Notes: a model not told the origin generated them from the letters alone. 64,000 nt of DNA from an uncultured Mediterraneibacter sp. (GCA_934309345.1 CAKRDD010000007.1:62001-126000); one strand, 5' to 3'; positions 1-7,455 are shown, counted from the stretch's first letter. Numbers and translations: made by a program.

Positions 1-978
1 ATCTGAACAGATAATGGATACACTTCCCAGTCCTTCTACTGCCTGTAGTTTTCGAACAATTGCATGTTCTTTCGCCATTTTCTGCGTTCCAAAAGAAAGA
101 ACGATCGTAACGATTGAACTTAACGCCTCCGGAATTGCTGCAACGGCAAGAGCAACTGCAAAAAGAAATGCATTTCCAATATTCTCACCACGGAAAACAC
201 TGATTCCGAACAAGATTGCACAAAATACAAGGATTAAAATGGATAATTTCTGTCCAAACTGATCCAGGTTCACCTGCAATGGAGTCTTCTTCTCAGATGT
301 CGTCTTCAGAAGACTTGCAATTTTACCAACTTCTGTATTCATTCCAATCTCTGTAACTACAAAAGAACCTCTTCCATACGTGAGAAAGCTTCCGGAATAT
401 ACCATATTAATACGGTCTCCAAGAGGAACTTCGTCCTGTTCAATCACATCTGTCGTCTTCTCTACACCAAGACTCTCTCCCGTCAATGCACTTTCGTCAA
501 CCTTCATGCTCGCACATTCCAGAATACGTCCATCTGCAGGAATATAGTCTCCCGCCTCCAACATAATAATGTCTCCAACGGTAACTTCTGAAGACGGAAT
601 CGGAACTACCACTCCATCGCGAAGAACTTTTGCCTCCGGACCGGATAATTTCTTCAGACTTGCCAGAGATGCCTCTGCCTTTACTGTCTGCACAGTTCCA
701 AGAATTGCATTCATTGTGATCACGATAACAATAACAGCTGCGCTCTCAATATCTCCCATAAATCCCGATGCGATTGCTGCTATAATAAGGATGATCACCA
801 GAAAATCCTTATACTGTTCCAGAAAAATCTGAAATGTTGTCTTCTTTTTTCCTTCCGTCAGTTCATTCGGTCCGTATTTCTTTTGATTTTCACTGACCTG
901 TTCTTTTGTTAATGGTTCTTCCGATCCATTCACTTCCCTTAAAACTTCTTCTCCCGATAATTGATAATATGCTTTCAC
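1..978 (-). CDS. Cation-transporting P-type ATPase (SERCA/PacL or Mn-exporter type), N-terminal part, cut by window edge
   Basis: Pumps divalent cations across the membrane using ATP. The visible 325 residues hold the cation-ATPase N-terminal domain, two membrane hairpins, an actuator domain with the TGES motif (in LTGESLGVEK), and the M4 PEAL motif (AAIPEALSSIVTIVL). The window ends at ICSD, just before the expected phosphorylation motif DKTGT. An ATG at 984 lies one base after AGGAGG, too close to use well. The GTG six bases later (978) has seven-base spacing and is preferred. A yybP-ykoY riboswitch directly upstream argues for Mn2+ as a relevant ion, although the sequence family is usually annotated as calcium-translocating. 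Specificity is therefore inferred. The 3' part lies outside the window. Confidence 0.93.
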   Translation of the reverse strand, partial: MKAYYQLSGEEVLREVNGSEEPLTKEQVSENQKKYGPNELTEGKKKTTFQIFLEQYKDFLVIILIIAAIASGFMGDIESAAVIVIVITMNAILGTVQTVKAEASLASLKKLSGPEAKVLRDGVVVPIPSSEVTVGDIIMLEAGDYIPADGRILECASMKVDESALTGESLGVEKTTDVIEQDEVPLGDRINMVYSGSFLTYGRGSFVVTEIGMNTEVGKIASLLKTTSEKKTPLQVNLDQFGQKLSILILVFCAILFGISVFRGENIGNAFLFAVALAVAAIPEALSSIVTIVLSFGTQKMAKEHAIVRKLQAVEGLGSVSIICSD

Positions 979-1002
979 TGCCATTCCTCCTAACTGGTTA
1001 TT

Positions 1003-1028
1003 GGTTACTGTTCACACGATGTGCGACC
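1003..1028 (-). repeat. Small intergenic repeat, partial palindrome (family of three)
   Basis: On the minus strand this reads GGTCGCACATCGTGTGAACA then GTAACC. It matches the sequence at 11811-11841 almost base for base in its 3' half and shares its GTTAC and ATGTxTGACC parts with 41234-41269. It sits between the riboswitch terminator and the ATPase start. Only the inner arms (TCGCAC/GTGTGA) can pair here, unlike the other two copies, which are full palindromes. Confidence 0.45.
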
Positions 1029-1057
1029 CATAATCCTGATTAATCTGCAGTGCGAAT

Positions 1058-1106
1058 AAAAAAAGAGACAATTATTGCACTGCTTCTTACATGCAATAAA
1101 AGTCTC
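1058..1106 (-). terminator. Intrinsic terminator of the riboswitch expression platform
   Basis: On the minus strand GAGACTTTTATTGCA (1106-1092) pairs with TGCAATAATTGTCTC (1079-1065), followed by seven T residues (1064-1058). The 5' arm contains the CTTTTATT stretch that also forms the 3' side of the aptamer P1 helix, so aptamer and terminator exclude each other. This predicts that ligand binding turns the gene on. Confidence 0.88.
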
Positions 1107-1194
1107 ACTATTTCATCACGATCCGGATGGACTTCTTCCATCGTATTGACGGCTCGCAAACGCTACTTAAAAGCGCCAGTTACTCCCTTTTATT
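1095..1194 (-). promoter_or_regulatory. yybP-ykoY (Mn2+) riboswitch aptamer
   Basis: Read on the minus strand, the leader has the family hallmarks in order: AAGGGAGTAAC at the 5' side, the internal GCCGTCAATACG element, a hairpin ATGGAAGAAGTCCAT, a CCGGATCG segment, and the closing GTGAGACTTTT. The terminal helix P1 is eight perfect pairs, AATAAAAG (1194-1187) with CTTTTATT (1102-1095). yybP-ykoY RNAs are established Mn2+ sensors and often precede P-type ATPases and other metal exporters, which fits the gene downstream. The terminator overlapping P1 makes it a transcriptional ON switch. Confidence 0.88.
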
Positions 1195-1201
1195 AAAATA
1201 A

Positions 1202-1230
1202 ACTATACTCATTTTTCCTGATAATGTCAA
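1202..1230 (-). promoter_or_regulatory. SigmaA-type promoter of the riboswitch/ATPase unit
   Basis: On the minus strand: TTGACA (1230-1225), 17-base spacer, TATAGT (1207-1202). A start site a few bases downstream would put the first base of the RNA at about 1195, directly at the 5' side of riboswitch P1. Confidence 0.85.
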
Positions 1231-1354
1231 TAAACTTTATTTTCTTTTTAGGAAATATTTTCAGGATTTTAACAGTGACATTAAAAGAATTTCTTGTAAA
1301 TACGGATATATCCTGCTATTCACCTTTTATCTCTTTTCTTTGCCATATTGTTAT

Positions 1355-2566
1355 TTATGCCTTCATCCTTCTTGACCAGCTCTTTATAGCGAATGGCATA
1401 CATAGAATACCAATCAAGACAGGAATTGTAATAAGTAGATATGGTGACCAGATAAGCTTCCCAAAAATACGAAAAGTATTAGTTCTGAAAATATCTGTTG
1501 AACTTCCTACCAATGGTATTAAATCCAATGCTTTTTGCATTCCATAAGGAAGATATTCTGCAATCATCATTGGTCCATATACAACAGCCAGACTAAGCAG
1601 TAAGGTAAGTACATTATTTTTTACAGCCGCTGATATAAACATAACAATTCCGGCAAAACCTATTGCTCCAAGCAATACAAAAACATATTCATAAATTTCT
1701 GCCTGCAGCATATTCATAGGTGCAACAGCAATCAGCTTGATATTCTGAATCGGCATATCCCATCCGGCAGTTCCCATAAAAAACAACTGTGATATAACAC
1801 TTGAAACAGCAAGTAATGCAAATAACTCCACTGTAAACGCTAAACCAGTAAGAATTTTGGCAAGAGCGATTTTCCCCCAACCATTTCGAGTCGTCAATAC
1901 TAATGCGCTTGTATTATCATGCCATTCGCCAGCAAATAAAGAGGATAAAACAATACCGAGAAACAAAGCCATCACAACTCCCAGATCCGCAACCGTACTA
2001 CCAAGAAGCGTTGACCATCCTTCTACCCACTCATAATGAAATGGTTTTTCTACCTTTCTCTCTATCTGATGTAAAAACTCTTTTTCAGCTCCTACCTGAC
2101 CACTGACCTCCAAAAACTCATCAAGCACCTGCTGTCTTCTTTCATAGAAGCCTGTTAACTTATCCGGATCAACATAGCTTATCATCGTTTTATAATTACT
2201 GGTATCTCGAAGCTCCGGATACAATGTTCCGAGCCAACTATTAACTATCTGCCAGTCTGTCTTTTCCAGTTCTTCCTCCATACCGTCAGCTTCCATTTGC
2301 TGATAATCACTTACTATTTGCTGCAAGGTTTCATCCGTCAATTCTCCACCAAATGAAAGTGCATATTCCTGACTATCCTTTATTACTGTATATCCATCAA
2401 AATTATTGCCAAAAGCACTTGTATAGTCATCTGAACTGCCAAAACTGAACCATTGAAACGAAAGTATGCTTCCAAAAATTACATAATAAACAAAACACAA
2501 CAACACACATATTTTAACAATTTTCTTTCGCCATAACTTTTTATGCTCTAACCAAAATAGTTCCAT
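1355..2566 (-). CDS. ABC transporter permease, ABC-2 type
   Basis: Membrane subunit of an ABC exporter. The 403-residue protein has one N-terminal membrane helix (about residues 16-38), then a long hydrophilic, probably extracytoplasmic segment (about 40-190), then five to six hydrophobic helices (for example around 190-210, 235-260, 290-310, 320-340 and 375-392). This is the layout of the ABC-2 permeases found in antimicrobial-peptide resistance and lantibiotic-immunity exporters. Its ATG lies one base after the stop of the ATPase gene, with AAGGAG nine bases upstream inside that gene, so the two are translationally coupled. The substrate cannot be told from sequence. It is the last gene of the ECF-sigma operon. 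Confidence 0.85.
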   Translation of the reverse strand: MELFWLEHKKLWRKKIVKICVLLCFVYYVIFGSILSFQWFSFGSSDDYTSAFGNNFDGYTVIKDSQEYALSFGGELTDETLQQIVSDYQQMEADGMEEELEKTDWQIVNSWLGTLYPELRDTSNYKTMISYVDPDKLTGFYERRQQVLDEFLEVSGQVGAEKEFLHQIERKVEKPFHYEWVEGWSTLLGSTVADLGVVMALFLGIVLSSLFAGEWHDNTSALVLTTRNGWGKIALAKILTGLAFTVELFALLAVSSVISQLFFMGTAGWDMPIQNIKLIAVAPMNMLQAEIYEYVFVLLGAIGFAGIVMFISAAVKNNVLTLLLSLAVVYGPMMIAEYLPYGMQKALDLIPLVGSSTDIFRTNTFRIFGKLIWSPYLLITIPVLIGILCMPFAIKSWSRRMKA

Positions 2567-2567
2567 T

Positions 2568-3443
2568 CTATTTCACTCCTTCCTCTGTAGGAAAATAAAA
2601 TAAATAAAGATCTTCCAATGTAGCTTCACAAGGAACCGCTCGCTCACTAGGCATATTGTCTGAAATAATACGCAATATAATTTCTTTTCCTTCATGCCGT
2701 AAATTAGCAACCGTTGTTTTTGTCTGCCATTGTCTAGCTTCTTGTGGAGAAACAGAAAGTTCCCAAACCTTACCATTTGCCTTGTGAATCAGCTCTGGAA
2801 CCGTACCCTGCAATACAACTTTTCCTTTTTTCATCAATAGCACTTCATCTGCTATTGCTTCTATATCCGATACAATATGTGTGGAAAGAATTACAATTTT
2901 ATCGCCTGCATACTCTGAGAGCAGATTACGAAAACGGACACGCTCTTTCGGATCAAGTCCTGCAGTCGGCTCATCCAAAATCAAAATTTTCGGATTATTA
3001 AGTAACGCCTGTGCAATTCCTACTCTTTGTTTCATACCACCGGAAAAAGTTTTTACTTTTTTGTTTGCCACATGGCTTAAATCAACTACTTCCAACAATT
3101 CAGTCACACGTTTTTTTGCAACATTCTTCGGTATTCCTTTCAGTGCTGCAATATACATTAAGAACTCCACCGCAGTATAATTTGGATAATATCCAAAATC
3201 CTGTGGTAAATAACCCAACACATTCCGGTAATCTGCCCCCATCGAAGTTACTTCTTTTCCATCCAGCAATACCTCCCCTGAGGTTGACTCCAAAACAGCA
3301 CATAGCATACGCATCAATGTTGTTTTACCTGCACCGTTAGCCCCCAAAAGACCATATACTCCCGGCTTTAAGGTTGCACTAACACAATCTACCGCTATTT
3401 TCCTGCCATACTGTTTTGTTAAACGATCAAGCGACAATTCCAT
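2568..3443 (-). CDS. ABC transporter ATP-binding protein
   Basis: Energises the adjacent permease. Visible motifs are Walker A GANGAGKTT (about residues 34-42), the Q-loop region around GYLPQDFG, signature FSGGMKQR (about 138-145), Walker B ILILDEPTAGLDP, and a switch His in LSTHIVSD. At 291 residues it carries a C-terminal extension of about 80 residues after the core, as in drug and bacitracin exporter ATPases. It overlaps the end of the preceding membrane-protein gene by 17 bases and is followed at once by the permease, so it belongs to the same operon. Confidence 0.93.
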   Translation of the reverse strand: MELSLDRLTKQYGRKIAVDCVSATLKPGVYGLLGANGAGKTTLMRMLCAVLESTSGEVLLDGKEVTSMGADYRNVLGYLPQDFGYYPNYTAVEFLMYIAALKGIPKNVAKKRVTELLEVVDLSHVANKKVKTFSGGMKQRVGIAQALLNNPKILILDEPTAGLDPKERVRFRNLLSEYAGDKIVILSTHIVSDIEAIADEVLLMKKGKVVLQGTVPELIHKANGKVWELSVSPQEARQWQTKTTVANLRHEGKEIILRIISDNMPSERAVPCEATLEDLYLFYFPTEEGVK

Positions 3444-4188
3444 ACATTTTTCCTTCCTTTCTCATCTCTGCAATATAATGAATTTCATTTATAAAGAACA
3501 TAGCAAAAATCAAAAATGTAACAATCCACACCCCCACTGCTGATGTTTCATATAACCATGGCAATATCCTTGCTGACATACCCCAACAAATGCAGGAACC
3601 CAACATTACAATCGCACATATCTGTAAACTCTGTTTCTTTTGCAAGCGGATCAAACGTAGCAATGCAACCATACACACTAAGTACGGAACCAAGCAGTAT
3701 AGGACCATCTGTCCAATCTCTTTATAAGAATTTTGCAAATAAACTTCCATGCACAAAAGAATTGTTATACACACCAAATTAGCTGCCCCAGCCAGAACCA
3801 GCTTTGCTAACGTGATTTGGGCACCAGAAGCTCTTGTTACCGCTTCAATCTCGCTCATTCCATAATACTGGCTTTTAAAAATTGCTGGTATGATAGCCAA
3901 TACAAACAGCGGCATAAAAATTGGTATATTCTTTGGCACGTCTGCAATGCTGGCAATTGTTAAACAAACTATAAATAACGTTACTGCCTGCAAACCAAAT
4001 ATTGGAATACCTTCAAAGCGAAATACATCTGAAAGATAGTGAAAGAAACCTGTCCTCGGTTCTGCCCTAGTCACTTCCTGTTCTCGTACAATTTCAGTGC
4101 AAAGCTTAATCGTTTCCTCTAATCTTTTAGGCTGTACTTCCTCTCCTAAAGATTGCTGTAAATATCCCTTCAACTTTTTATCTTTCAT
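3427..4188 (-). CDS. Polytopic membrane protein of the ECF operon (candidate anti-sigma factor or transporter accessory)
   Basis: Not assigned to a named family. The 253-residue protein has a charged cytoplasmic N-terminal region of about 60 residues, then about six hydrophobic helices (roughly 67-83, 87-105, 128-148, 155-175, 186-205 and 215-235) and a short charged tail. It starts with AGGAG seven bases before an ATG that overlaps the sigma-factor gene by 11 bases. That position, directly after an ECF sigma gene, and the soluble-N-terminus/membrane layout suggest an anti-sigma role. No zinc-finger anti-sigma motif (HxxxCxxC) is present, so a second transporter subunit is equally possible. 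Confidence 0.7.
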   Translation of the reverse strand: MKDKKLKGYLQQSLGEEVQPKRLEETIKLCTEIVREQEVTRAEPRTGFFHYLSDVFRFEGIPIFGLQAVTLFIVCLTIASIADVPKNIPIFMPLFVLAIIPAIFKSQYYGMSEIEAVTRASGAQITLAKLVLAGAANLVCITILLCMEVYLQNSYKEIGQMVLYCLVPYLVCMVALLRLIRLQKKQSLQICAIVMLGSCICWGMSARILPWLYETSAVGVWIVTFLIFAMFFINEIHYIAEMRKEGKMYGIVA

Positions 4189-4696
4189 TTTCCTGCTCCT
4201 TTCTCATAATTTTTAAAGCATTACGAACCCTGCTTTGTGCTGTTCGCATATTGCATCCCATCACTTTTGCAATCTCTCCAAAACTAAGTTGTTCTCCAAA
4301 GCGTAGAATGACTGCTTCCCTTTGTTCTGATGATAAAAAATTCAAAAAATAGCTTATCTCTGCCCTATCCTCTAGCCGAACTATGTCGTTATACTCATGC
4401 ACTATATTTTCTTCATCTTCTAATGGAGAAAACTCAACCTTCCTACTTTCATCAATACATAAATGATTTGCAATCGTGTATAGATAAGCCTTAAATTTCT
4501 TTTTCCCTTTATATCCGGATAAATTCTTAAACAACTTCAAAAATGTTTCCTGAGTCAGGTCTTCTGCTTTTTCCAGATTAGAGCAATGCCACCTACAGTA
4601 ACGTAAAATAGATGTATAATAGCGTTTTATCAATTCTTCTGCTGCATTTTCATTTCCAAGTAGAATCTGTTCCACTAATTCGTCATCACTCAACAC
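4178..4696 (-). CDS. RNA polymerase ECF-family sigma-70 factor
   Basis: Redirects RNA polymerase to specific promoters. At 172 residues it is the normal ECF size. Region 2 is seen at about residues 25-85 (ILRYCRWHC..EDLTQETFLKLF..FKAYLYTIANHLCID). Region 4 helix-turn-helix is at about 122-166 (EQREAVILRFGEQLSFGEIAKVMGC..AQSRVRNALK). The GTG start at 4696 has AGGAG eight bases upstream. The gene heads a four-gene operon with a membrane protein and an ABC exporter, the usual arrangement of envelope- or antimicrobial-stress regulons. Autoregulation is likely but unproven. A short palindrome lies in the upstream region. Confidence 0.93.
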   Translation of the reverse strand: MLSDDELVEQILLGNENAAEELIKRYYTSILRYCRWHCSNLEKAEDLTQETFLKLFKNLSGYKGKKKFKAYLYTIANHLCIDESRKVEFSPLEDEENIVHEYNDIVRLEDRAEISYFLNFLSSEQREAVILRFGEQLSFGEIAKVMGCNMRTAQSRVRNALKIMRKEQENER

Positions 4697-4735
4697 GCAT
4701 CAGACTCCTTTCCATTGAATATCTGTATATATATA

Positions 4736-4747
4736 ATAACGGGTTAT
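4736..4747. promoter_or_regulatory. Palindrome upstream of the ECF sigma gene
   Basis: ATAAC-GG-GTTAT, a 12-bp inverted repeat about 40 bases upstream of the sigma start, inside an AT-rich stretch. AAC is a common core of ECF -35 elements, so it may mark an autoregulated promoter. No convincing SigmaA promoter was seen here. The assignment is tentative. Confidence 0.3.
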
Positions 4748-4801
4748 GCACTTAAAATGATTAAAAGATTCCTCATTTTTTTCATTTCAATGCATAAAGA
4801 A

Positions 4802-4832
4802 AAGTCCCATAAACATTGAGTTTACAGGACTT
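4802..4832 (-). terminator. Terminator after gdhA
   Basis: On the minus strand AAGTCC-TGTAAAC pairs with GTTTATG-GGACTT around a five-base loop, followed by TTTCTTT. It lies 44 bases after the gdhA stop and 105 bases before the ECF sigma start, so the two units are separated. Confidence 0.75.
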
Positions 4833-4875
4833 AACCATATCATATCTTATATTATCTTATCTTAGAATTTCTTAA

Positions 4876-6210
4876 TTAGCAAATACCCTGAGCTGTCATA
4901 GCATCTACAACCTTCTCAAATCCGGCAATGTTAGCACCTACAACGTAGTTGCCCTTGAATCCGTATCTCTCAGCTGCATCAGCCATGTTGTGGCAGATAT
5001 TAACCATGATGTTTTTAAGTTTAGCATCTACTTCTTCGAATGTCCAGCTCAGACGCTCGCTGTTCTGAGACATCTCAAGTGCAGATGTTGCAACACCACC
5101 GGCGTTTGCTGCTTTACCTGGTGCAAAGATAACACCATTCTCCTGCAGATACTCTGTAGCTTCCAGAGTTGTAGGCATGTTAGCACCCTCACATACTGCG
5201 ATACATCCGTTAGCAACAAGTGCTTTTGCATCTTCAAGATGAAGCTCATTCTGTGTAGCACATGGAAGAGCAATGTCAACTTTAACATTCCATACTCCTC
5301 TTCCTTCATGGTACTCTGAATTCGGACGGTACTTCTTGTACTCTGTAAGTCTTGCACGGTTAACTTCTTTGATTTCTTTAAGAGCTGCAACATCGATTCC
5401 TTCTGGATCGTATACCCATCCTGTAGAATCACTTACTGTAACAACTTTAGCTCCGAGTTCCTGTGCTTTCTCAGTTGCGTAAATTGCAACGTTACCTGAA
5501 CCGGAAACTGCAACTGTCTTACCTGCAAGTTCAATACCGTTGAGTTTCAGAAGTTCATCTGTCAGATACAGAAGACCATATCCTGTAGCTTCTGTACGGG
5601 CAAGAGATCCACCATAAGTAAGTCCTTTTCCTGTAAGAACTCCTTCATATACTCCACGAATTCTCTTGTACTGTCCGAACATATATCCGATTTCTCTTGC
5701 GCCTGTACCGATATCTCCGGCCGGAACATCAGTATCAGCACCAATATATTTGCAAAGCTCTGTCATAAAGCTCTGGCAGAATGCCATAACTTCTCTGTCA
5801 GATTTTCCCTTAGGATCGAAATCAGATCCACCTTTACCTCCACCGATTGGAAGTCCTGTAAGAGAGTTTTTGAAAATCTGCTCAAAACCGAGGAATTTGA
5901 TAATACCAAGGTTTACAGATGGATGAAGACGAAGGCCTCCCTTGTATGGTCCAATCGCACTGTTGAACTGTACACGGTATCCTGTGTTAACCTGTACCTG
6001 ACCCTTGTCATCTACCCACGGTACACGGAACTTAAACTGTCTCTCAGGCTCTACCAGTCTCTCAAGAAGAGCTTCTTTACGGAATTTTTCTTCGTTTGCT
6101 TCAATCACAACACGAAGAGACTCCAGTACCTCTTTTACTGCCTGGTGGAATTCTGGCTCAGCAGGATTCTTCTTTACAACTAAATCAATCACTTCATCAA
6201 CGTATGACAT
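4876..6210 (-). CDS. gdhA: Glutamate dehydrogenase, NADP-type
   Basis: Interconverts 2-oxoglutarate plus ammonia and glutamate in the cytoplasm, linking nitrogen and carbon metabolism. The 444-residue length is typical of the hexameric small-subunit family. Seen are the substrate region with PYKGGLRLHPSVN and the catalytic-lysine segment GGGKGGSDFDPKGKSD, then a Rossmann domain with VAVSGSGNVA and the C-terminal NAGGVATSALEMSQN. The ATG is preceded by AGGAGG (TTAGGAGGTAATTGAG). It is monocistronic: its own promoter at 6355-6383, a leader of about 140 bases with an internal terminator-like hairpin, and a terminator behind it. NADP rather than NAD specificity is inferred from overall similarity. 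Confidence 0.97.
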   Translation of the reverse strand: MSYVDEVIDLVVKKNPAEPEFHQAVKEVLESLRVVIEANEEKFRKEALLERLVEPERQFKFRVPWVDDKGQVQVNTGYRVQFNSAIGPYKGGLRLHPSVNLGIIKFLGFEQIFKNSLTGLPIGGGKGGSDFDPKGKSDREVMAFCQSFMTELCKYIGADTDVPAGDIGTGAREIGYMFGQYKRIRGVYEGVLTGKGLTYGGSLARTEATGYGLLYLTDELLKLNGIELAGKTVAVSGSGNVAIYATEKAQELGAKVVTVSDSTGWVYDPEGIDVAALKEIKEVNRARLTEYKKYRPNSEYHEGRGVWNVKVDIALPCATQNELHLEDAKALVANGCIAVCEGANMPTTLEATEYLQENGVIFAPGKAANAGGVATSALEMSQNSERLSWTFEEVDAKLKNIMVNICHNMADAAERYGFKGNYVVGANIAGFEKVVDAMTAQGIC

Positions 6211-6300
6211 CTCAATTACCTCCTAAAATAAATAGATTGGGATACGTATCTCCCTGATACTACTGTATCTTTTGTCAACTAATGTCTTTTCTAAAACAAG

Positions 6301-6327
6301 AAAAAACAGACTGACAATCAATCTGTT
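6301..6327 (-). terminator. Terminator-like hairpin inside the gdhA leader
   Basis: On the minus strand AACAGATTGA pairs with TCAGTCTGTT around a TTG loop, followed directly by TTTTCTTG. It lies about 45 bases downstream of the expected gdhA start site and about 90 bases before the start codon. It would stop transcription before gdhA, so it may be an attenuator. No matching antiterminator was worked out. Confidence 0.6.
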
Positions 6328-6354
6328 ACCTCAGACACCGTTGTCTACTCGTTT

Positions 6355-6383
6355 ATTTTATAAGCTAAATGAAAGATTGTCAA
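6355..6383 (-). promoter_or_regulatory. gdhA: SigmaA-type promoter of gdhA
   Basis: Minus strand TTGACA (6383-6378), 17-base spacer, TAAAAT (6360-6355). The predicted start near 6348 gives an untranslated leader of about 140 bases. Confidence 0.8.
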
Positions 6384-6404
6384 TCATTAATTGCATTATT
6401 TTAA

Positions 6405-6432
6405 AGTTTTATCACTTTAAGTTGATAAAACT
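6405..6432. promoter_or_regulatory. Inverted repeat upstream of the gdhA promoter (possible operator)
   Basis: AGTTTTATCA and TGATAAAACT form ten perfect inverted pairs with an eight-base centre, ending 21 bases upstream of the gdhA -35 box. The place suits an activator or repressor site. No T-run follows on either side, so it is not a terminator. The rest of 6433-6561 is AT-rich with only one small hairpin (GGAAAA/TTTTCC, 6499-6516) and no gene. Confidence 0.45.
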
Positions 6433-6561
6433 GCATGAACCAATGTATCAAATTGCAATTTTCAGCATATTTAAGGTTATATGTCGAGTAAACAGATAGG
6501 AAAATGGTGGTTTTCCATAAGACAACCTGCATTATACGCCGCAGTGCGCAAGATTTTCTCC

Positions 6562-6617
6562 GCCAGGCATCTCTAAAATGCTTCGCATTTTATCGTTGTG
6601 GCGTATCCGCCACATAG
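6562..6617 (+). repeat. Dispersed 56-bp double-hairpin repeat, copy 1
   Basis: Begins GCCAGGCAT and ends CACATAG. It contains two stems: TAAAATGC/GCATTTTA and TGTGGCG/CGCCACA. The second copy (53680-53735, opposite strand) has exactly the same length, matching at 50 of 56 positions. Here the copy is extended by a further perfect 15-bp stem (6619-6633 with 6659-6673) and closed by TGCCTGGC at 6676-6683, the inverse of its first eight bases. That gives a 122-bp MITE-like unit (6562-6683). Confidence 0.7.
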
Positions 6618-6697
6618 CCATAGAAAGACAAAGTGGTTTTTATGCAAGCATAGCGCTCCTTTGTCTTTCTATGACTGCCTGGCTCTGTACGAATATC

Positions 6698-6729
6698 AAA
6701 AAAACAGAGTACCGTTTCCAGTACTCTGT
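6698..6729 (-). terminator. Terminator after rpsU
   Basis: On the minus strand ACAGAGTAC (6729-6721) pairs with GTACTCTGT (6712-6704) around an eight-base loop, followed by a run of T. It begins 13 bases after the rpsU stop. Confidence 0.9.
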
Positions 6730-6742
6730 CCATTTGCACATA

Positions 6743-6919
6743 TTAGTTATATTTACGTTTTCTAGCAGCTTCAGATTTCTTTTTACGTCTAACGCTTGGT
6801 TTCTCGTAGTGCTCTCTCTTACGAATCTCCTGCTGAATACCAGCCTTTGCACAGTTTCTCTTGAATCTGCGTAAGGCGCTATCTAACGTTTCGTTTTCTT
6901 TAACGATTACATTTGACAT
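6743..6919 (-). CDS. rpsU: 30S ribosomal protein S21
   Basis: Small-subunit ribosomal protein, 58 residues, the usual size. The sequence MSNVIVKENETLDSALRRF and the basic tail ending RRKKKSEAARKRKYN are family signatures. An upstream in-frame extension exists, but the ATG at 6919 with AGGTG seven bases before it and direct homology fixes the start. The gene is monocistronic: promoter at 6999-7026, terminator at 6698-6729. In many Firmicutes rpsU is joined to yqeY, but no such neighbour is present here. Confidence 0.96.
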   Translation of the reverse strand: MSNVIVKENETLDSALRRFKRNCAKAGIQQEIRKREHYEKPSVRRKKKSEAARKRKYN

Positions 6920-6998
6920 AGTCTCACACCTAACCTCCCCTCCAGCCTTGTATTGTGCATCATACGACTGTTCGGGTATATTTATTGCACTGGATATT

Positions 6999-7026
6999 AT
7001 TATAACATATTTTTTCAAAACGTCAA
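6999..7026 (-). promoter_or_regulatory. rpsU: SigmaA-type promoter of rpsU
   Basis: Minus strand TTGACG (7026-7021), 16-base spacer, TATAAT (7004-6999). The predicted start is about 75 bases before the rpsU ATG. Between this promoter and the palindrome array (7027-7160) I see only AT-rich DNA and no gene. Confidence 0.8.
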
Positions 7027-7160
7027 CCGCTTTTTATGATTTTTTTATACTTTTTATTTCTTCGTCCATGTTCATAATCCTTCGTTCTGAAGCATATAAT
7101 TAGAATTCCGATTGAGACGGAGTATTTTGAGCTACATCGGCAAAGTAAATTTAATTGTAA

Positions 7161-7455
7161 TGTCTTAAATTCTAAATTATTCTACTTTAAGTCAATACAT
7201 ATCCAGTAAACTAATGACTAGAATTTTCAAATTCTTATATCAAGTCATCACTTATCTGCTAATCTGGTGACCTGAATTATCAAATCCTCATGTCAAGTCA
7301 TCTCATACCGGTAAACTAATGACTAGAATTTTCAAATTCTCATATCAAGTCATCGCACACTAGCTAAACTGTTGACTAAAATCTCAAATTCTCATATCAA
7401 GTCATCTCATCCCACTATCTATTGACCCGAATGCTTGAATTCTTATATCAGGTCA
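7161..7455. repeat. Tandem array of six imperfect 33-bp palindromes, period 50-54 bp
   Basis: Units start at 7161, 7215, 7268, 7320, 7373 and 7423. Each has the outer arms TGACY and RGTCA and an inner inverted pair near AGAATTT-TC-AAATTCT, followed by 17-21 bases of less conserved DNA. In the last unit the outer arms change together (TGACC with GGTCA), keeping the dyad. The first unit is the most divergent. The array fills the space between the alaS terminator and the rpsU promoter. No gene overlaps it. Confidence 0.75.

Noticed and set aside
7161..7455. CRISPR array
   Set aside because: Repeat units are too divergent, spacers resemble each other, every unit is itself palindromic, and no cas genes are present. 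A tandem palindrome array fits better.
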